NCBI GenBank assembly: GCA_965112735.1
Contig: OZ218963.1
Span: 2,046,001 to 2,110,000, forward strand
Reading direction: 5' to 3'
DNA length: 64,000 bases
Source: Phaeosaccion multiseriatum
Lineage: Eukaryota; Ochrophyta, other classes
Positions 9,798-21,216 of the stretch are shown piece after piece. The position numbers and the translations under genes were made by a program. The stretch's first letter is position 1. Every line of letters begins with the position of its first letter. The notes beneath the pieces are model-generated. The model saw only the letters and a list, made by a program, of their open reading frames with translations. It was not told where the DNA came from and did no database searches.

Positions 9798-12700
9798 ATG
9801 CCCAGGCGGCGCTGTGTGGTATCCTTGCAGCTCACGTTGGTCGTCGTCGCCTTGCTGTCGCCAGGAGTGAGGGTCCAAGGACGAAGGTTCTCAGCACCGC
9901 AGGCACAAAAAAACCTTGGCGGTAGCAGTAGGGGTGGAGAAGGGGGGGGGGAAGCAGCGGCAGAAGTAGCTGCAGCCGTAGAAGTAGGCAGCATTCCGAG
10001 CAAGGGCGTGTCTACATACCCTGTTGCGGAGCCGGATAGAGAAGAGGAAGAGGGGAAGGAAGGAGAAGCGCACGCCCAAGGAACCGCAACAGGAGGAGCC
10101 GAACAAGTTGAAGTGTCGGGCACGCCGGATCAGCAGGCAGAAGAAGAGGAATCACCTCTCTTGCCTCTGCTGGACCTGAGCTATTCCTTCCTCGGGCCAC
10201 GAGGGGCGAGAACAGTAACGCGGTGTTTGGAGGAGGGGAAGGGGGAAGAGAAGGTGGTGCTGACGGAATGTGGTTTGGGGGATGCTGGTGTCGTGGCACT
10301 CTGCCAGAGTCCGTACTTCCAGCAGGAGGAGAGCAGTAGCAGCACCGTTGGGGAGGAAAAGACGGGTGAAGCAGCGTCCGTGTCCGTGCCACAGGAGCTC
10401 TCCCTCAGACTGAACTGCATCACAGGCACTGGTGCTACTGCTCTCCTCCACGCTTTGCGAGACACTCGTTTGGCCGGAGTTGAGCGTTTGTGCCTCGACC
10501 TTAACCCTATAGGGGACGAACCCCTTCGTGTTCTCCCTTCTTTCCTCTCTCCACCATCGCAAGAGAAGCAGCAGAAGGGGAGAGAAGGTAGTGATGGTAG
10601 TGAGGAGGAGGGTGCCTCTTCCCCCTCCCGCTCATCTACGCCGTGTTTGCACAGCCTCGGTCTGCAGCACTGCGAGATAGGCGTAGCGGGATGTCGGGCC
10701 CTCTCTTCTGCACTCGTCAAAGAGGCAGCAGCCGCAAGAGCACGCGAAGCCACCGGTGTCTCGCCAAGGGGAGGTTGGACGGGCTTGCAGGAACTTAATC
10801 TGGCGGGAAACTCCGGCGTGGGAGACATGGGCGCGCGGGCGCTGGCCTCTGCGCTGAAGAAGGACTGCAGGCTGGAGAAAGTGGACCTCTCGCACTGCCA
10901 CATTGGGGACGAAGGTGCTCGCTTCCTTGCAGAGGCCATCGCAGGTGAGGGAAGAGCGAGCGAGGGAGGGAAGGTGTAGGGGGATGACCTTGCTTGTGCA
11001 TGGGCGATTTACAAAGTTCTCAATCCTATGTTGGCATTAGTCCACGGGGCCCGAGAGGCCGGGGAAGGAGCAGGTACTGATGGGCACAAGAGGTCGCTCG
11101 GCAACCTTCTGAACGATGTATTACCCCGATGCTACTCCCAATTGTTGTACAGGGAACACACACTTGAGGGAGCTGAGCCTGGCGCACAACAAGATCACCA
11201 ACAAAGGGGCGGCGGTGCTCTCGGAGCTCCTCTATGCCGACTCCAGCGCCCTCCAAAGTCTGGACCTCGGGAGCAACAAGGTAGATTTGCTGTGTGTGAC
11301 GGTGTTGCCGCACTCTCCCACAGTACAGAGCAGATGCGCCGCCTTCGTTGATAGTTTCTCTCATGTCATTCTGTTGCGACTTGCCATTTTCCCTTCGTTG
11401 CTCCTGCTCCTGCTCCTGCTCCTGCTGCTGCTGCTGCTGTTGCTCAGATTGGTGACGAAGGAGCTTGTGCCCTGGCGTTTGGCATTCGGGATCATCAAGA
11501 GAGAGGAGACGGTGAGGGAACGAACGGAGCAGTGCGAAGGAGGGGGACCACCACCACCACTAGCAGCAGCAGCAGCAGTAGGCTAAGGAGGCGGACGAGG
11601 GAGAAGAAGGAAGAGGAAGCCCTCGAATCAGACGGGGGAGCATGCGGCTCGGGCCCTGGACTGGTCCGGTTAAGCTTGGCACGGAATGGCGTATCCCCGG
11701 TTGGTGCTTGTGCTCTAGCCCGAGCCCTACGACGCAACACGAGGTTAGAGTCGCTGGACCTCAGCGGAAACCTCATCACTCTGGCTGGGGCAGCTAAGGA
11801 CGAGAGCATCACCTCAAAGGTGGCAGGAGACGCGCTGTCGGGGCTAGGTAAGCACTATCTACTGTGTGTGAGGGCGCCAACAGCTCGCAGGCTTTCTTGG
11901 TGCATTCTGGACTAGGAAGCGCGGCTCGTTGGTTGGCTGGTTGGTTGATGGATTGGTTCGTTGGCTGCAGATAGACAACTCCCCACACCCTTTTTGTTGG
12001 AGTGGGACTCTTTGATTTCCTCTTTTTGTTTGCCCCCCCCCCCCCCGACTGACACTCATGTCCACTCAACTCAAAACTCAACAGGCAAAGTGTACAATCG
12101 CTTGGTTTACGCCGACGCGCAAGTGGATACCAAGGAGCTCAAGGCGAAGGGCGTATCGTCCCTCTTCTCCTCCGGTAAGAAAGCAACACATACACACACG
12201 CACGCACACACACACATCCACACACACATACACACATATACACACACCACGTCGAGTCTTTGTTACTCCCTCGGCTTGTGTTGCACTCCTTTCTGCCGGT
12301 CTTGCCTGTCCGGAGATGAGTGCTGTGGGGCCTCCGAAGAAGACACTTGGGCGTGCGTGCTGAGCTCCCTGAATCATTCACCTCCTCCCGAACGGACATG
12401 CATGCACACAGGCAATGGCGCCGGGAGCGGAGGGAAAGGTGCCACTGAGTGCGGACTGGAGGCGCTGGGGAGGGCTCTCGCAAGCAACTCTTCATTGCGG
12501 ACACTGAAGCTGGCCAATATACACGTGGACGGGTCGGAGGTTTTGGCCCTCGCTAGAGTGCTGAGGAGGAATCGAGGGCTCACATGCGTGGATCTTAGGG
12601 GCAATGGACACCGCGTTACTGAGGAGCAGCGAATGGCGGTGCAGCGGGCAGTGGAGAGCAAAGGGAGAGCGGCACAAGAAGAAGGAGGAGGGGGGGTTCG

Positions 12701-13175
12701 AACACCGGCAAGTCGGGGTGGCGGAGGGAGGCGGGAAAGAAAGTATCGACCTCATCGAGATTTCAGCGACGCTGAAGACGAGGACACAGACGACGACGAA
12801 GAAGAAGAAGAAGAAGAAGAGGAGGAGGAGGAGGAGGAGGAGGAGGAGGAGGAGGAGGAGGAGGAGGAGGAGGAGGAGGAAGAGGGCTACGACGCTTACA
12901 TGTCTGGAGGGGAGAACTTGAAGAGGAGAAGACTGTCGTCTTCTGATGCGTTTTTTGGTGATTCAACTTTCGTGGAGAGCGAGTCAGAGTACGACGAGTC
13001 TGGAGAAGACAGTATCGAAGAAGCGGGAGGAGGCAGGGATGAGGATGACAGTAGCGAGGAAGGTTTTGCGTCGTACGATGCTGTCCACGGTGACGGAGAG
13101 CTTTCTGACCCTTTTACTGAGTCATATAGTGGGGACGAGGACGATAAGAGCGGTGAAGGAGATGACGACCTTTGA
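9798..13175 (+). CDS. Secreted leucine-rich-repeat (RNI-type) protein with acidic tail
   Basis: Exons 9798-10944, 11153-11280, 11448-11847, 12085-12174 and 12412-13175 give 842 residues. The start at 9798 opens with a classical signal peptide (MPRRRCVVSLQLTLVVVALL, ending near Val-Gln-Gly). Several ribonuclease-inhibitor-type leucine-rich repeats follow, for example LQELNLAGNSGVGDMGARAL, LRELSLAHNKITNKGAAVL, LVRLSLARNGVSPVGACAL and LTCVDLRGNGHRVTEEQ. Exons 2-5 begin at or between repeats, the usual pattern for this fold. The repeats are interrupted by Glu/Ser/Gly-rich spacers. The C-terminus is strongly acidic, with a poly-Glu run near residues 716-748 and then Asp/Ser/Glu-rich sequence to the stop. 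RNI-type LRRs bind proteins, but the partner is unknown. A secretory LRR with a long acidic tail is unusual; mislabelling of the signal peptide cannot be excluded. Confidence 0.82.
12796..12884 (+). repeat. (GAA/GAG)n coding tract, poly-Glu in the LRR protein
   Basis: A run of about 30 GAA then GAG codons lies inside the last exon and encodes consecutive glutamates. It is in frame with LRR sequence before it and acidic tail after it, so it is read as coding. Confidence 0.9.
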
Positions 13176-13255
13176 ACCACCGAGCCGTGGCCGTAACCGG
13201 AATAGACATCACATGGAAAGAAGCAGAGAATTACAACAATATAGTACGCTTAGGT

Positions 13256-15721
13256 TCAGTCGTTCGCGCTCAGCATTGGGACGGAGTCCACTGCTCGCCG
13301 GCACGCCGCTGCCACGCTAAAGGTGTACAGTTCGCTGCTACTGTCTTTACCCACTACCTCCTGTTGCTGCTGCTTGTCATCCACCCCCGCAACTCCCTCA
13401 TCACCACCATCATCATCGCGGATGCCTTTGTTCATCATCCAATGCTCAAAGGCGAACATCCACTCTTCCCTCAGTAAGCGCGAGCCGCAGTCGAAGGGCC
13501 AAAAGAGCCGTGGCGACGTTGGAGAAGGGAACAGCAGCAAGAGCGGGCACCTGTCGTTGGCGGGCACCACAGCTGTGTGGCACAAACTTAGATGCACGCT
13601 GGGGACTCCTGAGGTTGGTCTCTTGTAGAGTAGGACGTGGCCCTGTACCAAGACCATCCACCACGGCGTGCGTTTATCGAGCTCCTCCTGGTCCTTGAGT
13701 TGGAGCTCTGGCATCATCCTCATCCGACCCAGCGCTTATGTTGCGATAGTACGGTAGTGCGAGGGGGGAGGGGTGCGTGAGTGTGTGCGGTATGGTACGA
13801 GGGGGTGGGTGTGGTAGACTTTGATTTTGGGAGGGATTCGAACAGGAAGAGGGGAAAGATAGCACTCGACCCGGCTGGTTCTACTGGCTGTTCAAGACCT
13901 CCGCACGACGGCAGGAGACGCACATCCCCAAAGGAGACGGTCACCATACCTGGCCCGTTGACGAACCCGGCCTTATTGTATGCTATTGGCAGAGGCCGAA
14001 GGTCAATTCCGAGGTGCACCTGATTCTCCGGTGGCGCTTGCTTGTAATCGGAGAGCTCTCTCGCCACGATGGGGGGCATGGCCACTAGCCCTGGGGGAGG
14101 CTGCAGAGCGAGCGTGGTGCGGTAGCCCTTGTGTTCCCGATTGTTTAGCGTGTCAGGAATAGTGAAGCACCAAACGGGGGGGGGGGTGGAGAAGGTGGAG
14201 GAGTACTGGGGTTAGGACGAGGATGTGGATAGGAGGGAGTCAGGCGCTGTAGTGCGGTTGCCTTTCGGGCTATGAGAAGTCGCTTTTCTCCCCCACCCTC
14301 AAACGACCCCATTCTTCACCCATTTTACCTCCACAAACCGCTTGCCAGCGACGCCAATCTCCAGCGGCACGAGCGCAGTGCCCAGAAGACTCGGCCTACG
14401 CTTGAACGAGTTCAAAGCAACGTCAGTAACGGCAAAAAACAAGCAACTGTCCGCCGCCACTCCTGGAACAATCAGGGAACAGTCTTCCGCTCTGTTGATG
14501 TTGTAGGTGAAGCGGTGCTCCTGCCGACCAGAAGAGAACACCCACACGGTCACTTGGGCATGGGTCAAGGGCGTATGTCTGCCGTTGTAGTAGATAGTGG
14601 CCTTGCTGGTGAAGACTGGCGGTACGCCTGGAATCGGCTGCTTGGGCGGGTGGCTGGACGGAGCACTTTCATGCTGCGTATACGTCCTCGTCTCTTCCGG
14701 ATTGGCCGCGGCTGCAGATTCGCCCTCTTCTCCAGCTGCTTCTTCTGTCCTTTCGGCGACAGCAGCAGGAGACGCTCTTTCGCTTTTGTTCAAGCCCGGG
14801 ATGCCCCGCAATGAGGTAATCTTGAGAGTATAGATTCTGGGCCGCTCCCCTCTCAACAGCATGAATCGTCTCTGGGCAACGTTACGCATCAAATAGTTTT
14901 GAAGCCGGCGCAGCACCGCGACCTCCTTCCGTGCACGCATTTGTGTAAGCCGTGTTTGGAGCATGCGGCCAATCGTCATGGCTACGATACGAGCACAAAA
15001 GAGCGCCAGCAGATGATGGGGGGGGGAGGGGGCCAGTGGTAGGAACACAAGCAGCGCGTAAGGAAATCTTGCAAAATAGTGAGAACTAACTGTACCGGTG
15101 CCTGCCAAATAGCGTACCTGCCAAGTGCTCCGCGTACGAGTTCCAGTGGAGACTTTTCTGTTCCATGTAGAGCCTATAGTCCTCATCCTGGTTCTGCCGA
15201 CACGCGTCGCACACAAAGCCGCTCTCTTCAGCCAGAGCAAGCTCTGCTTCTGTCAGGCATTCTACGTGCACGACTAGATTGCAATGAGCGCAACCGAGCT
15301 CGCTGTCGTAGGCCGGGGCTTCACATCGGTCACAAATTTTGCTCCTCGGCCACACCTTCTTCCACTCTGCAAAGGGTTTGGGAGGCTTGCAGTTCTTCTG
15401 CCCGCCGCTTAGAGCGTGCACCATCTTGTCGATTATTCGTTTCCCAGAAATCTGAGTGATGATGGCGTTTCTGGAGTCAAGCTCTCTCTGGTCTTCTTCC
15501 CGCCTCTCTTCCTCCTGCTGCTTTGAAATTATCTCGGCTTCACATCCATACTTAGCCGACCATTTGCCCTGCTCCTTCAGCTTCGCCCGAAAGTTGTCGA
15601 AGCATGGCGGGGGAGAGGTTGAGGCTGCCAAGGCAGGCTTTGTACGGTGCTTCCGGTCAAAGAGTACGCTGTGTACAGTCTCATCCGCTAATGATAACGC
15701 CGCTCTCTTTCGTCCGGCCAT
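13256..15721 (-). CDS. PHD finger - C2-like - PH domain protein
   Basis: Proposed exons are 15721-15118, 14981-14320, 14205-13885 and 13705-13256 (678 residues). Residues about 125-175 form a C4HC3 PHD-type finger: CDRC, CAHC, HVEC and CDAC with canonical spacing. A basic helical stretch rich in Arg/Leu follows. Next is a C2-like beta-sandwich (IYTLKITSLRGIPGL, later VTDVALNSFKRRPSLLGTAL), interrupted by a Glu/Ala-rich loop. The C-terminus is a PH-like domain: KRTPWWMVLVQGHVLLYKRP, ending in a helix with REEWMFAFEHWM. PHD fingers usually read histone tails while C2 and PH domains bind membranes or phosphoinositides, so the combination is unusual. Borders of exons 2-4 are less certain: the 14205 acceptor lies before a C-run that the model translates as proline. 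The gene converges on the LRR gene, with 80 bp between stops. Confidence 0.75.
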
Positions 15722-15998
15722 ATTTTCCCTCCTTCTCTTGGGCAAGGGGAAAAAAAAAAACTGTAGTTTGGCCTCCAGTTTAAGACGGCCTTCCATGTTC
15801 CAAGTGCGAGTGTTGGTGCTCCGCGAAGAATTTGGCCTCCAGCTTCCAGCTTCTAGCGCAGACAGGACGCTGCGTGGGACAGAGAGGAAAGAGATCATCG
15901 TTGGCCTTTAAAAGGCGGCTTCGAAATCTCTTGGTGAATTAGGTCCCTATCCATATCGACAGTTCTAGTCCGCAAAAAAAATAAGAAAAAAAAGTGGG

Positions 15999-18909
15999 AT
16001 GAGGTTTGTGGCGCTCTCGCTCGGTCTTGTCCTCGGCAGCCGCAGCCCCGCGCTAGTGCACGGTGGAGTCAGTGATACAGCTCTGTCGGTACGGGGAGTG
16101 GCGGCTGCTGCCTCGAGCTCAAGTCTGCCCTCTGCGCAGCCTTCAACAGCTGCTTTTGTCGTGAGAGGCGCCGCGTTCTTCTCGCGCGTGGGTGGTAAGA
16201 AGAGGCCGAGGTCCACAGCATCAGCGGCTGCTGCCCGATCATCGGCGTGTCCCTCTCTCATGATGGGTTTGGCCTTCAAGAAGCGAAAGCTCGGAAACGC
16301 GCCGGGCAATTTGTTTGTGGATCAGAGCTGCATTGACTGCGGTGCATGCCGGTGGATAGCACCTGAAACCTTTGAGAGAAAAGGTCTTGGTAGCGTCGTG
16401 CACATGCAGCCGGAAGACGAGGTGAGAGGGATTGACTGTGAGAAGTAACAACTCGCCAGCTCACCTTTTCTGTTGCTGCTGTGCTGGCGTTTCAAATCAT
16501 GTTTGGCGTTGCGGTGTTGGACGGACCCCGTCTACAACGGGAGTAGGAAGCTAAGCTACCAGCGTACCAGGCCATGCTTTCATGCCCTCAAGGAGCCATT
16601 CGTACCCTGCGAGGCGATCCATTTGTCAAGGTATGTCCATCACAGCCTGAGCCGGAAAGCAAAGGGCACATTCTCGCCCTTACGCTCAGCAAAAAGAGAC
16701 GGGAGGGAGTGCGACACCGCAATAGCTCTGCTTCTCTTCAGTCTCGCGTGTATCTCGTGCATTCTGCCTCTGCCCCTGCTGCTGCCGCCAACCCCCTTGA
16801 CCTCTACCATCCTCTCCACCCCACCCCCCCCTGTCTTGCGAGCAGGAAGCTCAAGCCAGCTTCCCACGGGTCCTGAATGCGTCGCTACCCAATTTGTACC
16901 ACCTTGGCTACCACACAAAGAACTCGGGCGGGGCTAATGCGTACCTCGTCGTTCGGCCAGGCAAGGTAAGCGGCGTCTCTTTCCTTTCCTCCCTCCCTTT
17001 TGAAAGCGCGAAGCAAGAAAGTCTGCCCCCATCTCTGTAAGGACTTTATTATCCTCCTTCCTGCGCTCATCTTGGAAGGCGAGCGCCACTCGAGGAGCGA
17101 GAGAAACGAGAAAAGTCGGACTGTTCGTGTCCTAATCTCTGCCGCTCTATCTTCCTATCTATCGTGCTCTTCCGCCGACTCACGCCCTACTGGTGGTTGA
17201 TAGGGAAACGTTATGATCGATACCCCTCGCTTCACCGAGGACCTAGCCAGGAGGGTGGAGGAGAAGGGGGGCCTTAAGTGGATCATCTTTACGCATGGGG
17301 ACAACACCCAAGGTGACGAGGGGGAAAGTGTGCAAGTCTGGTCGATAGCTGGGGTTCCTTCATTTCACCGCACGCACCAATGCCTTGTGAACTCGCGAAG
17401 CCGTTTTTGCGCCTGCGAACCTTCTCTCTTCACACGGACGCCCCTTGTTGTCATTGTACTTTGCCACGCATCCCATGCTCAGATAATGCCAAGTGGGTGA
17501 CCCGCTTCAAGGATGCGCAGCGTGTGATCATGTCAACAGATGTTCGCAGAGACACGCTCGATGCGGAGGTGCAGCTCCAAGAAACCGGTCCCTGGATACT
17601 CAAGGCCGAGTAAGTCCTGCTGCAATGGATTTCCCTGAAGCCTCGTGCTCACCCGCTTCCCCCCCATATGATCCTCTCTCCCTTCTCCCTTTCCCCTTCT
17701 CTCTCTCTCTCTCTCTCTCTCCCTGTCTCTGTTCTTTGGCAGTGGTCCCGTGGCCAACGCAGCGCTGGAGCGTAAAGAGCAGCTTTACAGCATGATGGCC
17801 AAGAGAAGCGAGGCGGACGCGAGGCGCATCAAAGAACTCAGAGCCCTGAAGCGTATCCAGGAAAAGTACGTACCAGCACGTAGTGGAAGAGGGTGTGCGT
17901 GGAGACAGGCGGCCTCTTTCAGCTCGCAAAACCAACTAAGCTTTATTACCTTCTTCCCCTCCAAAGTTTCCTCATATCGCCCCCCCCCCCCCCCAACACA
18001 CCATCAGGAAGGACGGCCCTGCTGACATGTTCATCATGGCGAGCCCGGGGCACACCCCAGGCTCACTCGTTGTCCTTTACTACCCGTCTGGCTCTGAAGT
18101 GAAGTACGTGATCGGAGAAGGAAAAGGATGGGACAGGTGCGAGATATCACGGCCAATGTGGGGACCAGTGTGGAGAGGTTTAGCAGCAATTTCACCCCTT
18201 TTATGATTCGCCGGCCTGGTCAGGGAGGGCTGAGTAGACTCCGCTCCCCCTTCCACCTGCTCCGGTGTGATGGGTTAGTTTTCTGACAATCTCTTGTGCC
18301 AATGTACCGTCGTTCTCGCGCCGTCCCCCCCCCCAACAGTCCCGCCCCCCCGGAGAATCGGGTAATGTTCTCTGGTGATACCATCGCGTGGTCGGACAAA
18401 CTGAACCTCCCCGATGCGCAGGGCTCCCAGAACACGGGCGGGAAGGAGAGGCAGGTGAGGGGAGGATGAGTGCGCTGGGGGGTATCAGCAAAGCTGAGCA
18501 AGGGACAGAAGAGTGCGTGGGTGTGGGTGTAACACCTGCTGCAGCTTGCTTCGGGTTCATGTTGTTCCCCCCGTGGCCTGTTTGATTTATGTGCTATGCG
18601 CATGCCAGTAAAGCTGGTGCATATACACCTAAGAGTACGCCTCCTGCCTCCCCTCCTCGCACCCCCACGCACACCAACAAGGCCAACTCTCTGAAGAAGC
18701 TTCGCCAGTGCAACGTGGGGTGGCTTATGCCTGGGAGCGGACAGCCTATCCAGTTTGCGAATGAGAAGGAGAGGGGAAAGTTCTTCGACATTGCAGCCAA
18801 GCTGCTGCTCAGCGACAGCAAGCCCAATCCGCCGCAACCGAAACCTCTAGAGAAGGGGAAGGAAGAAACGTCTCCGGGAGAGAGCCAGCAGGAAGCGGAG
18901 GTGCACTGA
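15999..18909 (+). CDS. Plastid-type ferredoxin-fused metallo-beta-lactamase-fold protein
   Basis: Nine exons (15999-16421, 16571-16630, 16846-16965, 17204-17312, 17483-17609, 17743-17865, 18008-18103, 18340-18454, 18682-18909) give 466 residues. An N-terminal hydrophobic segment and a Ser/Ala/Arg-rich stretch of about 90 residues look like a bipartite plastid presequence. A single-cluster ferredoxin domain follows: CIDCGAC (about residue 110) plus a distal Cys-Pro in exon 2 (LSCPQGAI). The rest is an MBL-fold domain with YHLGYHTKNSGGANAYLVVR, THGDNTQDNAKW, SPGHTPGS and FSGDTIAW. Ferredoxin-MBL fusions with this layout are known from cyanobacteria and plant or algal chloroplasts. Two expected metal-binding histidines appear replaced: Asn ends the THGDNTQDN motif (17485-17487) and Ser sits in LMPGSGQ (18736-18738). 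An inserted Lys/Arg/Glu-rich helix is encoded by 17743-17865. Substrate is unknown. Confidence 0.88.
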
Positions 18910-19454
18910 GGATGAGATCCCTTCACATATAAACGTATATGAGATTATTTCTGACTTGTCCTTTTGCTTCTACGATGTGCCACACAATCGTCTCCTTGTT
19001 TCGTCGTTGAGGATGCCCTTTCAACCGCTGCACTTCCCCACGCAACGACAAAGCCCTCCACACACAAGGAGCAACCCCCTTCCTACTTTAGTACCACCCC
19101 CCCCCCCCTTTTTTTGTTTCTTCTCCTCCCGTTCCTCCTGCTGAGGGCGCAGCCCGCATACTTTGATGGTTTTAGAGGCTTTTTTCTTTTCTTTTTTTAA
19201 ATCGCACAAATCGCCCTTTTCTTAGGGATCGGGCGGCAAGAGGGAGTGCTCCTGCGGAAATGCTGAAAACTAGGGAAGGAAGGAAGGGTTGAAAGAGAGA
19301 GAAAAGTAATCGGTGACCCCGAGCTACACGAAGAGCTATAGCGCTTCTCCCAGCGTCATTTTGCGGAGTTCGTCCAAAAAAGTTATCGGCGGCGATTTGG
19401 GCGATTCTTACGCAAATGGAGTGTTAAAAAAAAAAAAAGAGAGAGAAAGAGTCT
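18910..19454. other. Convergent intergenic region with a repeat copy
   Basis: This 545-bp interval lies between the stops of the ferredoxin-MBL gene (plus) and the CFAP299 gene (minus). It holds presumed 3' UTRs, C- and T-runs near 19098-19115, and the second copy of the dispersed repeat. No coding sequence is seen. Confidence 0.7.
19199..19420. repeat. Dispersed MITE-like repeat, copy 2 (inverted relative to copy 1)
   Basis: Bases 19320-19369 carry the reverse complement of the core at 3188-3234 with only about two mismatches. Similarity continues to GCGATTTGGGCGATTCTT at 19392-19409. The outer end near 19206 (CAAATCGCCC) resembles the opposite terminus. The copy ends about 35 bases from the CFAP299 stop codon, so it may be transcribed in that gene's 3' UTR. 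Confidence 0.75.
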
Positions 19455-21026
19455 CTAGCTCTTCCTTCGTGTCATGTGATCGTAGATGACCACTTGCAGG
19501 TACTCGGGGGTGCGAATCTCCGTTCGAGTGGTGTTGTCCCCGGGGGAAGCATCAGGGTCGACGTTTACCACCTGTTCACGGAAAAGTCCGGGACGATAAG
19601 CGAGCCGACAACAGCACATTGGGGCATGAGCAGAGAGGGGGGTCAGTAAGCTGGCCAAACCTTAACTCGCTAGGCTGACTTGTTGCACGGTCCAGTCTGG
19701 ATAGGGTCGACGAATGGAGAGAGGAAGCGGGCAAGGCCAGAGGGACTACTCGCAACGTTTCTCTCTGCCCATGATGCACAGTGTAACAGCAACGTCGACG
19801 AGAGCAAAGCGGCCATGAAGGGCTGTGTAACGGCCGGGTGAAAGACACCCACCTTTCTGTCTCTCTTGTTCTTGAAGAGCAAGCCTGCCTCGCTGTCGGC
19901 GATAACCTGGAAGTTGGGTGTGCTATTGGAAGTGGAAGTTTGCGTCTCCCAGTTGTAGTAGCTCAGATCCGTGGGCTTTGGCATGAGCTGAGCACAGAGG
20001 AGTAAAGGCAGAGCAGGGGGCGGCAGGGTACAGTACACCGGCGCAGTGAGTGAGCAAACATACACACATCTGCTACGCTTCGAGAGAATGGTTCACTCTC
20101 TTTGCATAAGTCTCCCTCAATGGAACAGAATCAAGTAAAGTTCGTCGCAAGGAGGAGGAAATGTGTGTGGAGAAGCATCTGCGAGACGTTCCACCAGAGT
20201 AGCCTAATCGCTCTCACACTCGCTCGAACTTGCCTTTTTCCTTCGCTCAAAGTACAGCTCGAAAGGCTCTGTGCGCAATCTGTGGGCAAAGTCAATGTAG
20301 CCCGACACCTGGAGAGAAACATGGTGCATTCGATTGGAGGAGGAGGGAGTAAGGGCCGGAAGGAGGACTCACTAACTGTGTCGTGAGAAGCGCGAGGGGC
20401 GTGAGATCAGGATGGCTTCAGTGAGCGAACAAACCAACTCAAGAGTGGAGTTATGATGCCGTCTTTTCAAAAGCAGTATGGTGATTGTGCAGGCAAGCTC
20501 TCACCTCCTGACCCTTTACGTTTTTGTCCCGAATGAAGATGATGCTGGTGAGCTTTCCGTTTCTGACCAGCTCCTCTCGATTGGCCAGAGAATTGAGAAA
20601 GGGACTTTGGCTGACATCCTTCCCTGCGCTACTCAGCTGCTGAGGGGCATTCGTCTTCTGCGCAGATCTGTCTCGCACAGCCTTCTTCCGGGCCTCGAAC
20701 TCTTCTCTTTGCAGTGTGTCTCCGCTGCCTCGGTACCCGAGCTCTACCAGCTGACGGGCCAAGTCCCCGTCTTCCAAAAAGTACATGTCCGTCTCTGTCA
20801 CCTTCAATGGTAAAGGCAGTGATGTGTTCCGTCCGCACAACGTAGGCAACGCAACAAAGCATGCAAGTCAGACTTCAGGGGGTGAAGAAGGAGACAAAAA
20901 AACAAAAAGAAAAACGTTTCGTACCTGCGAGTCAAGGTAGTCCTCGTAGGTCTCATACTGCTCGACCGTGTCCAGCACCTCGTGTAGCCCATCGTCTACT
21001 GCAGTGTTCTCTCCTCTATTGGCCAT
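19455..21026 (-). CDS. CFAP299: CFAP299 (C4orf22-type) cilia- and flagella-associated protein
   Basis: Exons 21026-20925, 20801-20505, 20308-20234, 19987-19853 and 19571-19455 give 241 residues, close to the roughly 230 of animal CFAP299. Family blocks occur in order: TYEDYLDSQ, DGDLARQLVELGYRGSGDTL, REEFEARKKAV, LTSIIFIRDKNVKGQEVSGY, IDFAHRLRTEPFELYF, PKPTDLSYYNWETQTSTSNS, ADSEAGLLFKNKRDRK and YLQVVIYDHMTRRK. This small DUF4464-type protein is restricted to organisms with motile cilia, and its biochemical role is poorly known. The third intron appears to start with GC (AAG|GCAAGT), since no usable GT lies at that junction. The gene diverges from ATAD3 across 190 bp. Confidence 0.95.
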
Positions 21027-21216
21027 AGGCCCTCTCTTGCGGTCGTCCTCTTGGCAACGAAAACCTTTCTCATCCCTTCAGTTTCACCGCCATCGGACAA
21101 AAAAATGGACGGGGGAGAAAATTGATATCGAAAATTAAAGTCGTGTTTGCTTCTTTTTTTTTGCCCTTCCATCGGCTGGTATATATATTTGACACGCGTT
21201 GCTGTGCTGCAGAGCG
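21027..21216. promoter_or_regulatory. Divergent promoter interval CFAP299 / ATAD3
   Basis: This 190-bp gap separates two start codons on opposite strands. A TATATATATTT sequence at 21180-21190 lies 27 bases before the ATAD3 ATG. It could be a TATA element only if the 5' UTR is very short. The interval is otherwise T-rich. Confidence 0.4.
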
